Positions 21,492 to 34,100 of a DNA stretch of 64,000 bases are shown here, piece after piece. This DNA is from Atkinsonella hypoxylon (lineage: Eukaryota; Ascomycota; Sordariomycetes; Hypocreales; Clavicipitaceae): contig JFHB01000052.1 of NCBI GenBank assembly GCA_000729835.1, positions 102,323 to 166,322 on the forward strand. Reading direction: 5' to 3'. The notes below the pieces were generated by a model. The model was not told where the DNA came from and did not search any database. It worked only from the letters and a program-made list of their open reading frames with translations. Positions within the stretch are counted from its first letter, which is position 1, and each line of letters begins with the position of its first letter. A program made the translations under genes and the position numbers.

Positions 21492-22620
21492 AGGACTTGC
21501 TGTGGCGGTTGGGCTAAGTGTAATTTGGAACGATCTAGATATCCATGATGTTATTTGATGAGGATTCATACCGGATTAAGCTTTGTAATTATTTGAACAC
21601 GTTGCTAGACTCGAGACCCGCGATACCAAATATAACAATCATGAATACTATGACCGACTCAGGAACCTTCTGAAGCGCCTTAGTTTCATCGAAGTTACTT
21701 CTACGTACTTTCTCACCATGACTACCTCTAGGTAGGTATCTAGGTAGGTAGGTATATTGGCGTGTGAAGATGCTACCACCAATTACGCGGTTATTTCGGC
21801 TGGCGGTCACGTGTAACGCCCCTCATCACACGTGGCATCTGCCGAGAGAACAACCCCCCCTTCCTCCCCGTCATCATCTCTCGCTGTGCATGTCCCATTT
21901 CGGTACATATGTGATTGTTTTTCCTCGTGTGGTCACTGGTGACGCCCCTTTTTGAACAGAGTGTCGTTTGATGACCAATTTCAAAACGACTTCAACATAG
22001 AGAACAAATTGCCACGAGGAAGAAACGTTGGGAATGAAGGGTCAAGGAGGAAGGCAAAGCATCCACCAATCCAGATCCACTCCGAACGAACGTTGTGGAA
22101 CCATAGATCATGGAAAGCTCCTAAGGATATCAGAATCACCGATGACGATTTAGGCTTCTAATCTGATGCTTCCAAATAATATTCCTTATTCCACTGATAT
22201 CTCACGCCCATCTTTATCTAAAATTACCGTTGGGAAAGCTAGCAAAGAAAGCATAGAGTACTCCGTACCCCTTAACTTGATGCAATGCTTTCTACGTGCC
22301 GCGGATCGAAAGAGCGCATATTACAAAGGCGAAGGAGTCATTGACGGAATAATAATTCTGAATTTAGCAGAATTCCACTTGCAGGACGAAAGACGAGGAA
22401 AGACTTGTGCAACATCATTCCTTATGGCAAAAAAAAAAATTATAATAACAACAAAATCGCTATCCCTCTGCGCCCATAAATGGAGGCAGAAGCATTACTT
22501 TCACAGAGATCTTTAACTCATCCGTATTGCACAAAGTAAAGAATATCCTTCACATCGATAACTCGCAACCTGTTAACCTTCTCTTAATACAGGGATTTGC
22601 ATTATCTCTCGGGTTCCAAC
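21492..22620. other. Intergenic region
   Basis: No gene recognised. A short (TAGG)n-like run lies at about 21729-21752 and an A10 run at about 22430. Small open frames at 21952-22161 and 22166-22516 have no recognisable features. Confidence 0.4.
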
Positions 22621-23106
22621 TCAAAGTGCACAAGACTTGACAACATTTTTGACCTTCTTAAAGACGTTGATTATGTCCTGTAGTGCCTGTCCACCCTTCG
22701 CATTATCGCCCTTAAGAATCAGCTTTGTGACGGCCAAAACCCCGCCGAGCGACTCGATGTTCTTCTTGAGTGTTTTAATCGTATCGATGGAGATGTCTCC
22801 CGAGGCTATAGCTTTGGTGATTGCAAAGAAGCAACTTATAACACTGCGGTTCTTCACATCCGGAATGGCTACCGTATCGGGTACTGGTTTGCTAACCACC
22901 CACTTGCGGGTGGCTACATCTCCCTGGATTAAAACATCGTCAGGAATGGCCGACACCATGTTGACGGCCATTGCGACGGCATTTGAATCGCTCAATGTGT
23001 CGAAACGGAAGTCGGCCGAGGCTGTGGTGCTCCCACTCACTGGCACAACGGCGGCAGCAAGCGCGGCAGGAATGATTCCGGCAAAAGAGAGAATGCTGAA
23101 GCGCAT
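22621..23106 (-). CDS. Small secreted protein of unknown function
   Basis: A 161-aa single-exon frame starting at an ATG and beginning with a strong signal peptide (MRFSILSFAGIIPAALAAA). The mature part is about 140 residues. It is lysine-rich near the end and has only two cysteines, one in ISCFFAITKAIASG and one in KSCAL at the C-terminus, which could form one disulphide. Charge and hydrophobic spacing in the last 90 residues suggest an alpha-helical fold. No known domain recognised; superficially like small cell-wall or effector-type secreted proteins. A 241-codon open frame on the opposite strand overlaps it, but the signal peptide and ATG context favour this strand. It stands alone, with more than 1 kb of non-coding DNA on each side. 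Confidence 0.6.
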   Translation of the reverse strand: MRFSILSFAGIIPAALAAAVVPVSGSTTASADFRFDTLSDSNAVAMAVNMVSAIPDDVLIQGDVATRKWVVSKPVPDTVAIPDVKNRSVISCFFAITKAIASGDISIDTIKTLKKNIESLGGVLAVTKLILKGDNAKGGQALQDIINVFKKVKNVVKSCAL

Positions 23107-25516
23107 ATTGAAGGTTGGGGACTATGAAAGTGAGATGGTAGATGTAAGAATGGAGTTGATGGCGGCAAGCGATTGTTGGCGTGAACTAGGCAAAGGGATT
23201 CATTCAGAGCAGCAGAGTAGAAGCTTTTTATATCCGAAGCGGACATATTCCTCAACAGCGGATTTCTTTGAACAGAGGACGTTTAAGGACCTGAAGCCAC
23301 CCTCCTTCATGAGTTTTGTCTCTTTCGAAGCCACGAAAGTCGTCAAACTCGGAAGGACCTGACACAAGCTGAATGGTAAGTTTGAAAGCCATAGGTAGGT
23401 AATATTCCAAGAAAATAGCTGCTGTGAGAGGCCTAGAACACTTCGATTCTTGATACGGAATGGAATCCCTGAGTCAAAAGTAACCTGAACGCAGCTCCAG
23501 GAGGGAAAAAGCACTTTTGCATCCATGCATTCCTTGCCTGTGAAACACCAAGCTCCAGCAGACATTCCTGAGATTGAAAAAAAAAAAAAAAAAAAGGAAC
23601 AAAAAGAAGAAAGCAAACGAGACAACGGATGCCGCAGGTTTTCATTAATTGGGGTGCAAGGGTTTAAGGATAGCCTGTGTGGCTTCGGAGATAGAGGAAA
23701 ACAGCGCAAAGGGTGACATTGCCGAGAAGAAAAAAATTCCTGTCACTCACTCCAGCTCCGAAGTAATTCTTTAACACGAGATGCTTGCTCACAGGGGCAT
23801 AATGAAGCGTTGCGTTTATCTAGAGGGCTGAGACAGAAAGCTGGCGGGCGTGCGAATGTAATCTAAGTTTACAGTGTACACAGATCGTATTTGCTATAGC
23901 GCAAGTATCGAAATCCTGATGGCAATAGCGTAGCGTATTGGCATGGATTGCAGTTGCCAGATAATCAAGCTTCTGAACTTTGGAAGACGGTCACCAGAGT
24001 TGAACTCGGAAGCAACATTAATTTATGTATATCATGTCCTTCAATGGAAACGGCCTGACGAGTACAAAAAGTCAAAGAGAGGACTTTGCAGACTCGCAAT
24101 CAGTGACGAATTGCAGCGCCTTGGTAGCGCTCGTTTTTCGATGTACGAGGACACGTTCGATACTCTCAAAGTTTATCTACCACAGAATATCGGGGGGGGG
24201 GGGGGAAGTCCTCTCCCAAATATGATTCATCTCACTGGTATTCATCCGTCGTCACAGACCCGGCTAGACTCTCCTAGCGGATCAGACAGGATGCCGCGTC
24301 AGATCTTTGAACTCGCCTTAGCTTTCCTTCCTCGCGACGTTCTGTATTTCGCTATCCTCGCTCGGCCAAACCACTCTTCCACCCGCCCGTCCTGATGTCA
24401 AATCGCCACTACCAGGATCTTGCGCTTCTGTCATAAGGAAGCGCTACTATAAAGCCAAAAGCCACCAGTCACCTCATCTTGTTACTGCTGGCTAATTCGT
24501 AAACGATGGTTGGTGGAGGCCCTGACTTTGACAACGGAGGGAAGAACTTCTTCGTGGCCTCGGTGAGTCCATTGACCCCCCCCCCGGTGGGATCGGCAGA
24601 GCAATTCTCGATTTGGCAACAAGCTTGGACTTTTAAGGAACCATGCTTTTGTAGAGATACGGGAGTGCATGTGAGAATAGTGTCGTGGCTTGAATGCTAT
24701 TTCCCACTCTCACTTGGAGCGAAACGTCTTGTAGCGAGTCTCGGCAAAGTACGTAAAGGGTATAACCAGAACATTCGCGATCCCGTCAAGCTGTTCCGCG
24801 AGGTTGTAGGACCTCCTTAGTTTGTCTGTGGAGGACAACGAACCATGGTTTACGGTTCCGGGGCGCATTTTGTTTTGGCTCGATAGGACCATGCCCCCTG
24901 CCTGGACCATGGCTGATCCAAGTGCGACCATCGTCGACGGGTGGATTGCTGGATCGCAAACCGTTATTCATCCTCGGCAAACAAGCAGTCAATCATGACG
25001 GTGGCTCACTTCAAGCGCACCATCTTAGACTGCATAGGAACCGATCCCGCCTGAAGAAATGCATGACCTCCTTGGCCTTCCATTTGTCACCATGGGTTGG
25101 TTTACTTGCAGTTCGATCTTCTTTGCAAGAACCAATGCGCAGTCTCTTGAAAGTTCCGCACAGAACATGATGAGACTCCCAAACCTCCATCCCAAATATG
25201 ATCATGAAGCGCCGTGAGCATTCTTCGACCTCCAGCCCGAGCTTAAAATTCTCGCTTGGCTGTCTATTGCGCGCTCGGCTCCCCTGCTTCGCCCAATCGC
25301 GCGGCGTCGCGCGGCCTTGGGTGAGTGCGTAACGCCGTTAATTTGTAACCAGACAGCACGGACCTAATCACTTCAAATGTTGGCATCTATAGACCATCTA
25401 GGCTTTCGCAACCTCGACAAACGCTAGAGTCTCGTCTGCATGGTATATCTATCGGTCGGTCCTGCCTGATAACAAACAACAAGTCGAATTCCCTCGAATC
25501 CCTAGCATCAAGCCAT
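23107..25516. other. Intergenic region
   Basis: No gene supported. Homopolymers: A17 at about 23578-23595 and G14 at about 24191-24204. A short frame at 24506 (MVGGGPDFDNGG) ends near a plausible GTGAGT donor at about 24561, but no following exon was found. Confidence 0.4.
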
Positions 25517-27706
25517 ATGGCGAGCCTTGGCCTCACCGCAACACACTACTCAACGACCCGACAGAATGCCATCGAAGATGCGAATAAGATGCAGGCATCG
25601 GTCCTGTCAGAGTGTGCTGCTTTAGGAAAAGAACCGCCGCCTTATCACTTCTCAGAACTGATTGGTAAGGGCAGCTTCGGCCGTGTCTACAAAGCTCGGC
25701 ACCCCCCTTCAGGGAAACTTGTCGCGATCAAGGTTATCAATATTGAGATTGGAGATGCGGAGTCGGGAACCAATACATTTGGTGACATACTGAAAGAGAT
25801 CGAGACGTTGAAGCTTCTTGGTAACACGGGCGCTAGGAACGTCAACACGGTGCTAGATGCCCTTCTTCTTGGCCATCGGGTATGGATGATCACAGAATAC
25901 TGCGCCGGCGGTAGTGTCTCGACGCTTATGAGACCAAAGGGTTATCTACCTGAGCAGTGGATCATCCCCATTCTTCGTGAGGTTGCTGAGGCTATCTACT
26001 GGATTCATAAGCAAGGCGTCATTCATCGAGACATCAAGTGCGCAAACGTTCTCATTACGGAAGAAGGAGGCGTGCAGTTGTGCGATTTCGGCGTGGCTGC
26101 CATCGTCACCACCAAGTTTGATAAACGGACGACTTTCACAGGGTCGCTACACTGGATGGCGCCTGAGCTCTTCAATCCCGCAGTACAATATGGTACCGAG
26201 GTGGACATTTGGGCGTTTGGCTCTATGGCGTATGAGGTTGCTTCGGGGCTGCCACCCAATGCTGGATTCCGAGATATAAATCGGTTCGGAACCTACCTCA
26301 AGTACCATAAACCCCAACTCCAGGGCGAAGAATACTCGGCCGGCCTGAGGGACTTGATTGATTGCTGCGTCGTGGAAGATCCGACGCAACGTCCTGCCAT
26401 CGAGATGGTTCAGCTGCACCCTTACATCTACAACACCAGCGCGCAATATCCGACCGTGTCGCTGTCGAAGCTTGTACAGGCTTACAAGCTCTGGGAGGCT
26501 CAAGGCGGCAGCAGGCTCTCCCTCTTTTCTGCCGGTGGCGCGCAGAGAGAAGCTGATTCTCCAAGCCAAGTAGGCCCCGGAAACGAATGGATTTTCAGCA
26601 CCATGGATGATCTTGGTCAGCTTTCGGGGCGAGATCCTTTGCAGTTCGTTGTGGATGCTTATGATACAACTATCGGTCCGCCATCTACTCGGCCACGAAC
26701 GCGTCGCCGGCCCATACCACCGTCTAATAAGGCCCCCGTTGCGCCATTGGAGAAGCTTTTTGACCCGAACACGCTAACAGACTATCAAAGCAATTCACGA
26801 CAGTTTTACGGTGAATCTGGGGGGCCATTAGCTTCTGATCTATCTCTCCGCGACAACTCATCAACGGTTCGTGCTCGAGAGTCATTGATTGACCTAGATG
26901 CCGCGCTTGGCGTCGATGAGTCCTTTCACATGAAGGGCTGTGGGATTCCAGCAAGTGAGGCGACAGATCGTAGGCTGTTTGCCAACCGCCGTAGGACATT
27001 GGAGTGGAAATTTCCAACGTTTCTCCCGAGCCCCGAAGTTGAACCTCAATGGAGTGCATCTCCGTATCTGGAAACAGGAGGAAATGATGTGCCTGTGGGG
27101 TTCTCTACTGACAATCGCGCTTCGACCTCAAGTCTGATTGACCTTGATGCCAGTCCACCTCAGCAACATGAGCAGGCTTCGCGTAGCCCGGCCATAGCTC
27201 AACCTGAGGCTCAAAATGCCAACCGTCGTGATTTCACATGCAGTCTTATTGACCTTGATATTGCTTTACCAACGGGATGGATTGTCGACTCACGTCCATC
27301 AACGGCGAGTTCAGGTTGTGCATCATCATTCTCAGAGCAAATGCCCTTTGGCCTTGAGCATCATGCTCGTAATCCAGGCCTGCTACAGTCCACCTATGCC
27401 GTCACCGCATCTCTTAGAGATGGTGACCACGACGTCAAAGCGAAGTCTAAAACATATTCGCCTGAACAGCAGCTTGATAATTCAGACCCTGAAGAAGACC
27501 CTTCGACAGCACTAGCAGCGTCGTATTTAAATAGTCCTATGGATATGATATACGGTTTGCCGCCCCCTCCTGCACCACCTGGAGCGGATGTACTGGGAGG
27601 CCGTGCCTCGGGGAAAGAGGTGAAGGAGGAACTGTCGCGTTTGATAGCGAGTTTGAGAGACCATTTGACCTTGGTTAACAAGGCAATGAACGATCACTTG
27701 AATTAG
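25517..27706 (+). CDS. Ste20/GCK-like serine/threonine protein kinase with LIDLD-repeat tail
   Basis: Intronless, 729 aa. The kinase domain occupies about residues 44-306: GKGSFG glycine loop (50-55), VAIK lysine (Lys72), HRDIKCAN with catalytic Asp172, DFG (190-192) and a GSLHWMAPE activation-segment end. HRDIKCAN and WMAPE resemble the Ste20/germinal-centre kinase group, whose members act in septation, polarity and stress signalling. The remaining roughly 420 residues are low in predicted structure. They contain an RPRTRRRPIPPSNKAP proline/basic patch, the sequence LIDLD three times (457-461, 540-544, 577-581), a PPPPAPP stretch near the end, and a short helical C-terminus. The LIDLD motifs fit the clathrin-box consensus. 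Which Ste20 subgroup it belongs to cannot be settled by eye. Confidence 0.88.
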   Translation: MASLGLTATHYSTTRQNAIEDANKMQASVLSECAALGKEPPPYHFSELIGKGSFGRVYKARHPPSGKLVAIKVINIEIGDAESGTNTFGDILKEIETLKLLGNTGARNVNTVLDALLLGHRVWMITEYCAGGSVSTLMRPKGYLPEQWIIPILREVAEAIYWIHKQGVIHRDIKCANVLITEEGGVQLCDFGVAAIVTTKFDKRTTFTGSLHWMAPELFNPAVQYGTEVDIWAFGSMAYEVASGLPPNAGFRDINRFGTYLKYHKPQLQGEEYSAGLRDLIDCCVVEDPTQRPAIEMVQLHPYIYNTSAQYPTVSLSKLVQAYKLWEAQGGSRLSLFSAGGAQREADSPSQVGPGNEWIFSTMDDLGQLSGRDPLQFVVDAYDTTIGPPSTRPRTRRRPIPPSNKAPVAPLEKLFDPNTLTDYQSNSRQFYGESGGPLASDLSLRDNSSTVRARESLIDLDAALGVDESFHMKGCGIPASEATDRRLFANRRRTLEWKFPTFLPSPEVEPQWSASPYLETGGNDVPVGFSTDNRASTSSLIDLDASPPQQHEQASRSPAIAQPEAQNANRRDFTCSLIDLDIALPTGWIVDSRPSTASSGCASSFSEQMPFGLEHHARNPGLLQSTYAVTASLRDGDHDVKAKSKTYSPEQQLDNSDPEEDPSTALAASYLNSPMDMIYGLPPPPAPPGADVLGGRASGKEVKEELSRLIASLRDHLTLVNKAMNDHLN

Positions 27707-28280
27707 CAGCGGATGTGACTTTATAGCACAATTTAATAATTCAGGCATCCCTGGTAGCTACCGACTTATGACATAGTAGCATCTGGGGATGTTGGACCGT
27801 TATGATCGTTCGGGCGCTGCTGGGCCGACACCGCGATGACAACGAACAAAACCTGGCGCTTAAAGTCCATTCCTATGTAACTGAGTGAGTGGACAAGGCA
27901 AGGCGGCTTCAGTTCTGGCGGGGACCTATGCCCAACTCGAGACCGCGACGCTTAATCGTTTTGCTATGCCGGCACTCTGGTTCAAGGCTGGTTCAAGCTC
28001 TTGTAAAAATATCATTTAGAATAGAAGCATTCACAATAGCGCCAGGACCGTACGACTTTCCATTTCAGGCACAAGACGCATAACTGAAATGGGGCTTTGA
28101 TTGCACTTTACTTGAAAATTCTGCTAGCTTAGAAAATATTTATGATTGAATGTTTAGGTCAATCGTGGCCCCATCCAGGCCATAAGATATGCTCGTCTTT
28201 TTGCATTCCTTGTGTGATTTAAATTTTTTTTTTTTTGTGCTCTTCTTTAAATTCTTATCCTATCAAGCTGCCACCAAATT
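27707..28280. other. Intergenic region between convergent kinase and GH3 genes
   Basis: No gene seen. The kinase (plus) and the glucosidase (minus) converge here, so it should hold two 3' UTRs. A T12 run lies at about 28225. Confidence 0.4.
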
Positions 28281-31108
28281 TCATTGAAGATCAGCACTCA
28301 GGGGCAGGTTACGCGAGCTGCTTCCGACCCAAACCTTCTTGGGGGCATTGGTAACAACCCAGTTCTGAGACACAGTGTCCCAGTTGCTAATTTCACGGCG
28401 AGTAATGTCATGTCGGAATGTAACACTCTGTCCAGGGGCAATGCCTTCAATACGCTCAAACCCACGTAGGACACGAACAGGCTCCTGTTCGCCACCGAGG
28501 CTGATATAAAGCTGAGGAATTTCATCCGTCGTGGCCTTGCCAGTGTTGGTGATGGTGGCAGTAACTGTGTACATGACATCCCAGAGCTGTGGGTTGCCGC
28601 CAGGTTCGCCTGACGAGGCCAAACGAGGTTGGGGAGATCCATCAGTGGCATTAAGAGGGAGAAATTCATTAGCTGGCTTGCCGTAGTTCGGATCACCTGA
28701 AGCCTCTCGGCCAGATGACGTGTTGTTAAGCCAGGGATAAATAAATGCTGCAATGTAGCGAATGTAAGAAGGGAAAGCATAGTCTTTGAGGTTGGTACTG
28801 TAATTGCCAAAAGTCGGAGCAGCAATCGTCTTGCCCCGAGGCGGCGACATTGGACCGACGTTGTGCTTCTGGACATTGAGATTCGAGTATTCAAAGGTGG
28901 ACCATGAGAGCCCATAGCCGAATTCATAGATAGGCGCCCCGGAGTCATGCTTGCCAGGGGCGACCTTATCGAAGTGGCGGTAATCAATGAAACCTCTCTC
29001 CTTGAAGTCTTGTTGAGGGGCATTCATGCCATTGTTGGGCTTGTACATGACATTCGCTCCATAACTTTCAACAGTCGGTCCCCAGGTGAAAGGCGAACGG
29101 CCAGGGCTCGTCTTACCGTAGAGGATATCGGTAATAGAGTTGCCAGATTCCTGTCCGGGGAGACCAGCCCACACAATGGCTGAAATGTTAGGGTTCTGAT
29201 ACCAGTCTGTGACAAGGACAGGTCCAACACTGTGGATAACAACAATGGTGTTCTGGCAGTTAGAAGACACAAGCTTGATCAAGTCATCGCCGTTCTTCCA
29301 CAGAGTCAGGTTATTGCGATCACCTTCGTTGCCATCAACATTGATGTAGCCTTCACCACTGTCGGCATTGACAAAAACGACAGAAGTGACGTTGGGCTGA
29401 GTAACGAGGTTCAGGGTAGCTGCAGACTGGTAATTGCTGAGGATACTTTCGTAGCGCGTGCCGTCTTCGATAGCCTGTCGCTGGAGGGCACTGTCAGGGG
29501 TAATGAGGTATGGGAACTGCGATGTGCCAGAGCCCCAGAGCATGGCTAGGGTGCCATTATCGCATCCACGGTCATCGCATCCGTTGGGGCCCTTGGGATT
29601 CTGACCAGCATCCTCACCGATGACGGCGAGGAACTTGGGTTTTTTGAGAGGCAACGAGCCGGTGTTCTTGAGAATAACTGTTCCCTTGGCAGCAGATTCA
29701 CGGATGTGGGCAGCATGGTTGCTGCGAACGTCAACTTGGAAGTTGAGATGTTCCCAGTTCTCCTGGGCATATGCTTGCCGGTATCCATAGGTGTCCCTCG
29801 TCCACGAGCTAAAGCTGGTGGGGATTTGGTTACCAACAGTGTTTCCGACCTTAAACCAGGCAGCCATGATACGTAGGGCCATATCATCGACTCGATACGC
29901 GGGCACGGTGCCGTTGATAACAGCCAAAATCAGATTTCCACCCCAGTAACTAGTACCACTGTTAAAATAAGTGTCACCAGGCATACTCATATCAAGACCG
30001 GCAACAGCAGTGGCGGCGCCGGCGTGCTGAGCCTGCCAGTCACTCATGACAAATCCTTGAAAGCCAAGTTCATCCTTAAGTATACCATTGAGAAGTTTTG
30101 AATTTTGGCAAGCGTAGGAGTTGTTGATCTGGTTGTACGAGCACATGATGGCGCCAACACCAGCCTTGACAGCGTCGGCGAAGGGCCAAACATACTCCTC
30201 GTGCATAGTCTTGTCATCAATGTTGGATGACAGAGACTCGCTTATGTTGAATCCGTAGCCAGCTGCCTCCGAGACTTGTCTGAAGTGCTCTGTCCGGGTG
30301 AAGATTAGCTAAAAAATGAAAAAATGAAAAAAAAAATAAACCCCGAAGTTCGGAGAGAAAGAAGGTCTGAGATTCATACTCACCCTGCTCGTTGGCAATG
30401 TAGTGCTTAGCGCAAGCGACAACACCCGCCTCTTGGATACCGATGACGGTATTGGCCAAACCTTTACCTTGAAGATATGAATCGGCACCGAAGCCTTCAG
30501 CATTACGACCTCCAGCCGGAAAAGTGCCCAGCGGGCCACTGACAGGACCAAGGGTGACATCGACGCCTTTGGCCTTGTTCTCAGCACCTATAGCGTTGCC
30601 ACGGTCCCTCCAAAGGTGTGCAGACCATGTAGCACCAGCAGTTATTCCGGCCGGGAAAGCGCTGTTGTAATCGGAAAATCGAATGCCCAAGGGGCCGTCC
30701 TGCAGGCAGAGAGATCGAAGCCCTAAGCGAGGGATGGCTCCAACATTACCAACGCACACGTCGCTCATCCAACTTCAGTTCTTGTCAGTTAAATAGACAT
30801 CCTAACCAGTCGCATGAAACGCGCATTACTTACCCGACTCCGGTAGTCAAGTTGACCTTCTCGATAAGTGTCATTTGGGACACGAAGGCTTTGGCTTTGG
30901 CGTATGCCTCCTCCCAGCCGATAGCTTGGGGATTCATCCATGGTGAAGGGTAATGGGGGGGCGAGTATGCCAACGAGCTATTCGAAATTGCCAACTGATA
31001 TGGGTATTGCGCGTCAGTAGTGCCATGAAAAAGAGGGCGTTGAGCAATTGAGAACGCAGCAGTGAATCCTGCCAAGAGCAACGCTATCGTGGCTGGGGAG
31101 GGCTTCAT
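28281..31108 (-). CDS. GH3 beta-glucosidase, secreted
   Basis: Three exons, complement(28281..30289, 30384..30772, 30834..31108), give 890 aa. The signal peptide is [20 protein letters not shown]. The N-terminal GH3 domain includes [28 protein letters not shown], the [17 protein letters not shown] loop and KHYIANEQE. The catalytic nucleophile is Asp305 in [11 protein letters not shown]. The second (alpha/beta sandwich) domain has [22 protein letters not shown], then [26 protein letters not shown]. The C-terminal fibronectin-III-like domain has [26 protein letters not shown]. Domain order and length match the extracellular Aspergillus-type cellobiases that cleave cellobiose to glucose. Intron 1 splits a glycine codon in TGVGW; intron 2 lies in ANEQEHFRQ. 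A second signal-peptide-like frame lies just upstream (see findings). Confidence 0.93.
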
Positions 31109-34100
31109 TTGTGTTAATTGATTGATTGGTTGATTCAGCCCTTGCAACCAGAGGATGTTTCGCTCTGCCCCGACAGGTTGTCAAGACTGGACACGGACGC
31201 TGCACAAGTTCCCTTGGCAGAGATGATGATGAGACTGTTGGTAATTCAAGCTCTGGGTGGGGGCTTTGGTCGTCCTGCAAGCCATACTGCTTTTTGGAGA
31301 ACCTAGCATCCGCTTGGATGCACCGCGGGCCCGAAAACAAGGCGAGACTTACGTTGTGCGAGAATTTTGGGTCCGGGGTGAAGCCTTCCACCACAGCCGT
31401 GAGCAATGCCGTGGCGAAAACAGATAGCGGCTTCATTGTGATGAAGTCCAAGCTCGAATTCGCTTACTCGCTGTGTTGGCCGATGTGCCTGACAGGCCCA
31501 GAAGTCTGACGCGGGTTCGAGGTCTCTAAAGAAGATCAAATATGCAATGGTGACAGGACGCCACGCCTAGATATATGATCGACTCGCAGCTTATTAGGTC
31601 TCAGTTCGTCGGCAAAGTCGACCAGGTACAAGACAGGTGACGAGGGGCGGTTCAAGAAAACGAGCATGTGGCGAAGAATTTGACTGGGGATGGGTAGAAT
31701 GAAGGGAGTTTATCGTCATAGCATCGTCGTATCCCGGCGTTGGGAATAAATGGCAAGAAAATCCCAGATCTGACGACTTGCCGCAAGCATGCCGGCGCCC
31801 CGTTCTCTCTGGTGGGTGGAGCATTGGTGCGTTTATCGTTCTTTCTTCTTGTATTCCGTAGAAAAATGCAATTCGCAGTTCCCATCAAGAGGAGAGTGGA
31901 GCCTATTGTCAAGACAATAATCGAGCTTGAGCGGCCGTGGCCTGTGCTTTGCATTCAGGGCAAGGAGGTGTAAGGTATCAATGTGAGTGTGAGTATTGCT
32001 ATTCGGGCGAATGTCCCACTAACTAACTATTCCGTAACTACTTGGCTGCTTTACCAGAAACCCCGGGGGTCCTCTCCCCTCCCCTAGGCAAGTTTATGCC
32101 GCACGCCCTAAAATTATAGACAAGGATGGAGTTAATTGATTGCATAAGGACATGGGAGCTTTAGCCTACAAGTAAGCTAAAGACTAAAATATAATTTCTG
32201 CCTTTTTTTTAAAAAGCAAAAAAAAAAAAAGAAAAAAGAAAAAAGAAAAGGTCTATAGTTAACTTATTGTTGGAACAATCGGCGACGGGCGCTCTGATTG
32301 GCGATGCAGCCCAACAGTGGAGTGGGTGGATTGCTGATCCGGAGCACGACTGGGCTCCACACCACCAACCCCCTTAATATCACCAAACCTCTCGCTCCTA
32401 TAGATAGCTTTAATCAATCAATATCATCATCAGCGCCTCTTTCGTACGCACTGGTGCATAATGCATAATTTGTTCCCTTGGTCCTCCCATCACTTATCTA
32501 ACTACTTCCACATTCTCAGGGTAAGCTTGATTACAGCTAAGAAATCTCCTTCAGTTCTATACAATTGTAGCAGAAAAGAGCGTGTATCACAAAACACCAG
32601 GGCGTCTACTTATAGTAAAAGCGGCATAACTAAGTTAGTGGGCGATTTTCTCCCGGATAGCAAGATCCCACTTTTTTTAACTTTCGTTGGCTCTTTGAGT
32701 TTGGACTTTCGCTTACCAGCCAAGAGCCTCCACGGCTGCGGTTTTAACAGCCACTAGCGCGCCCATCATGGTTAGCCGTAACTACCGTACACTTCGTGAG
32801 CAACTTGAAAGGCCAATGTACTCCATACAGCAATACAATGCGCTGATGAAGAGGGGATTGATGTGGTCCCTACGGAGTTACAGAGTATCAGGGTCGACTT
32901 CGGACAAAACCGCGACCAGACTCCCCTCATAGACCTGTCATTGGCGGTCAGTGTGATGCGCGTACGCCTGTACTATCACGGTGCCACGCCAAGTCGTCCT
33001 TGACGGCATTGTGAATTTCACACAACTGAATGACGACTGCAGTCCAAGGCACCTTCGCCGTGGATCGCCCAGTGGCGTGCGGCTGACGGGCCAGGCACTC
33101 GACGCTTTGGGGGCTCTTGGCCGGATAGAGCCCCAATATTCCGTATTCCGTACATTTCTACCTATTTTTTCTAATCGTCCACCGGAGTTTTCGTCACTTT
33201 GCACGACACTGTCCGTCGAAGAAGTCGTGTCACGATGACACAATACACAATCACAGAGACTGGAGCAGTTTGCGTCTTCCCGATTGGCAACAAGATGTAA
33301 GTAATGCCATGGTGCACATGACACAAACACCTGAACCTAAAGCGCCATTCTGCCGTGGGTCTCACACATGAGCCAGAACAAGATTTCGTTGCAGTTTGCT
33401 TGTCTCTGACAAGCGGGTATGTCTTTAACAGCACAAATTCCTATTGTGGAGGATCGGAATCATCTACTCCGTACTGCAGGTTGAATTGTCTCTTCATTTC
33501 CTTCAGCTATCGCCGTTGACACTTGAGACTTCCCTTAGCTTCAATATGCACCAAGACATTTGGTTCTATCACTGAACTACTCATGAAAGAGCCCCTCCAC
33601 CCAATTTTTACAGAACTTGGGTGACCCCATTTAGGATTGATGGATGACATATGCAGGTGAGCAGCCCTGTCGTTCGTTAGTAAAGCCTCATGGGAACCAA
33701 CCTGCATCAGCAACCCTGCCACCACCTATCTCTTTCCCCCGCCTGACCTTGATTTGCGGGGCTCACAGATTACGCAACTTCTCCGGCCTTATGTATGCCT
33801 AGGCCGGTCCTGTTGTGCATTCAGGCCACCGCTTGAGTGGGATTTCAACACCAAGTTCATATTTACTAATGGATACGGGCAACAATAATAATCATGCATG
33901 GTACTCAAAGCAGCAGCAGCAGCCATCCCGGCAGCCAGCGCAAAACTCTCTTCAGGCCGCTTTACGGAGTACGTTGTTGTGGTTTTGCGGTCTTTCTGAA
34001 CGGGCTGACTCTTCCAAATCATCTTCGTTTCGTATCGAAGAATTTATTCTAAACCTTTTCTGTCGCTTAATCTCCGCTCAAAATTTGGATACGCTGAACC

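Noticed and set aside
22637..23362. 241-codon plus-strand open frame
   Set aside because: It is antisense to the small secreted protein and its composition mirrors that gene; no start context, domain or signal sequence.
28298..29023. 241-codon minus-strand open frame in another phase of the GH3 gene
   Set aside because: Lies entirely inside the last GH3 exon; shadow frame caused by codon bias.
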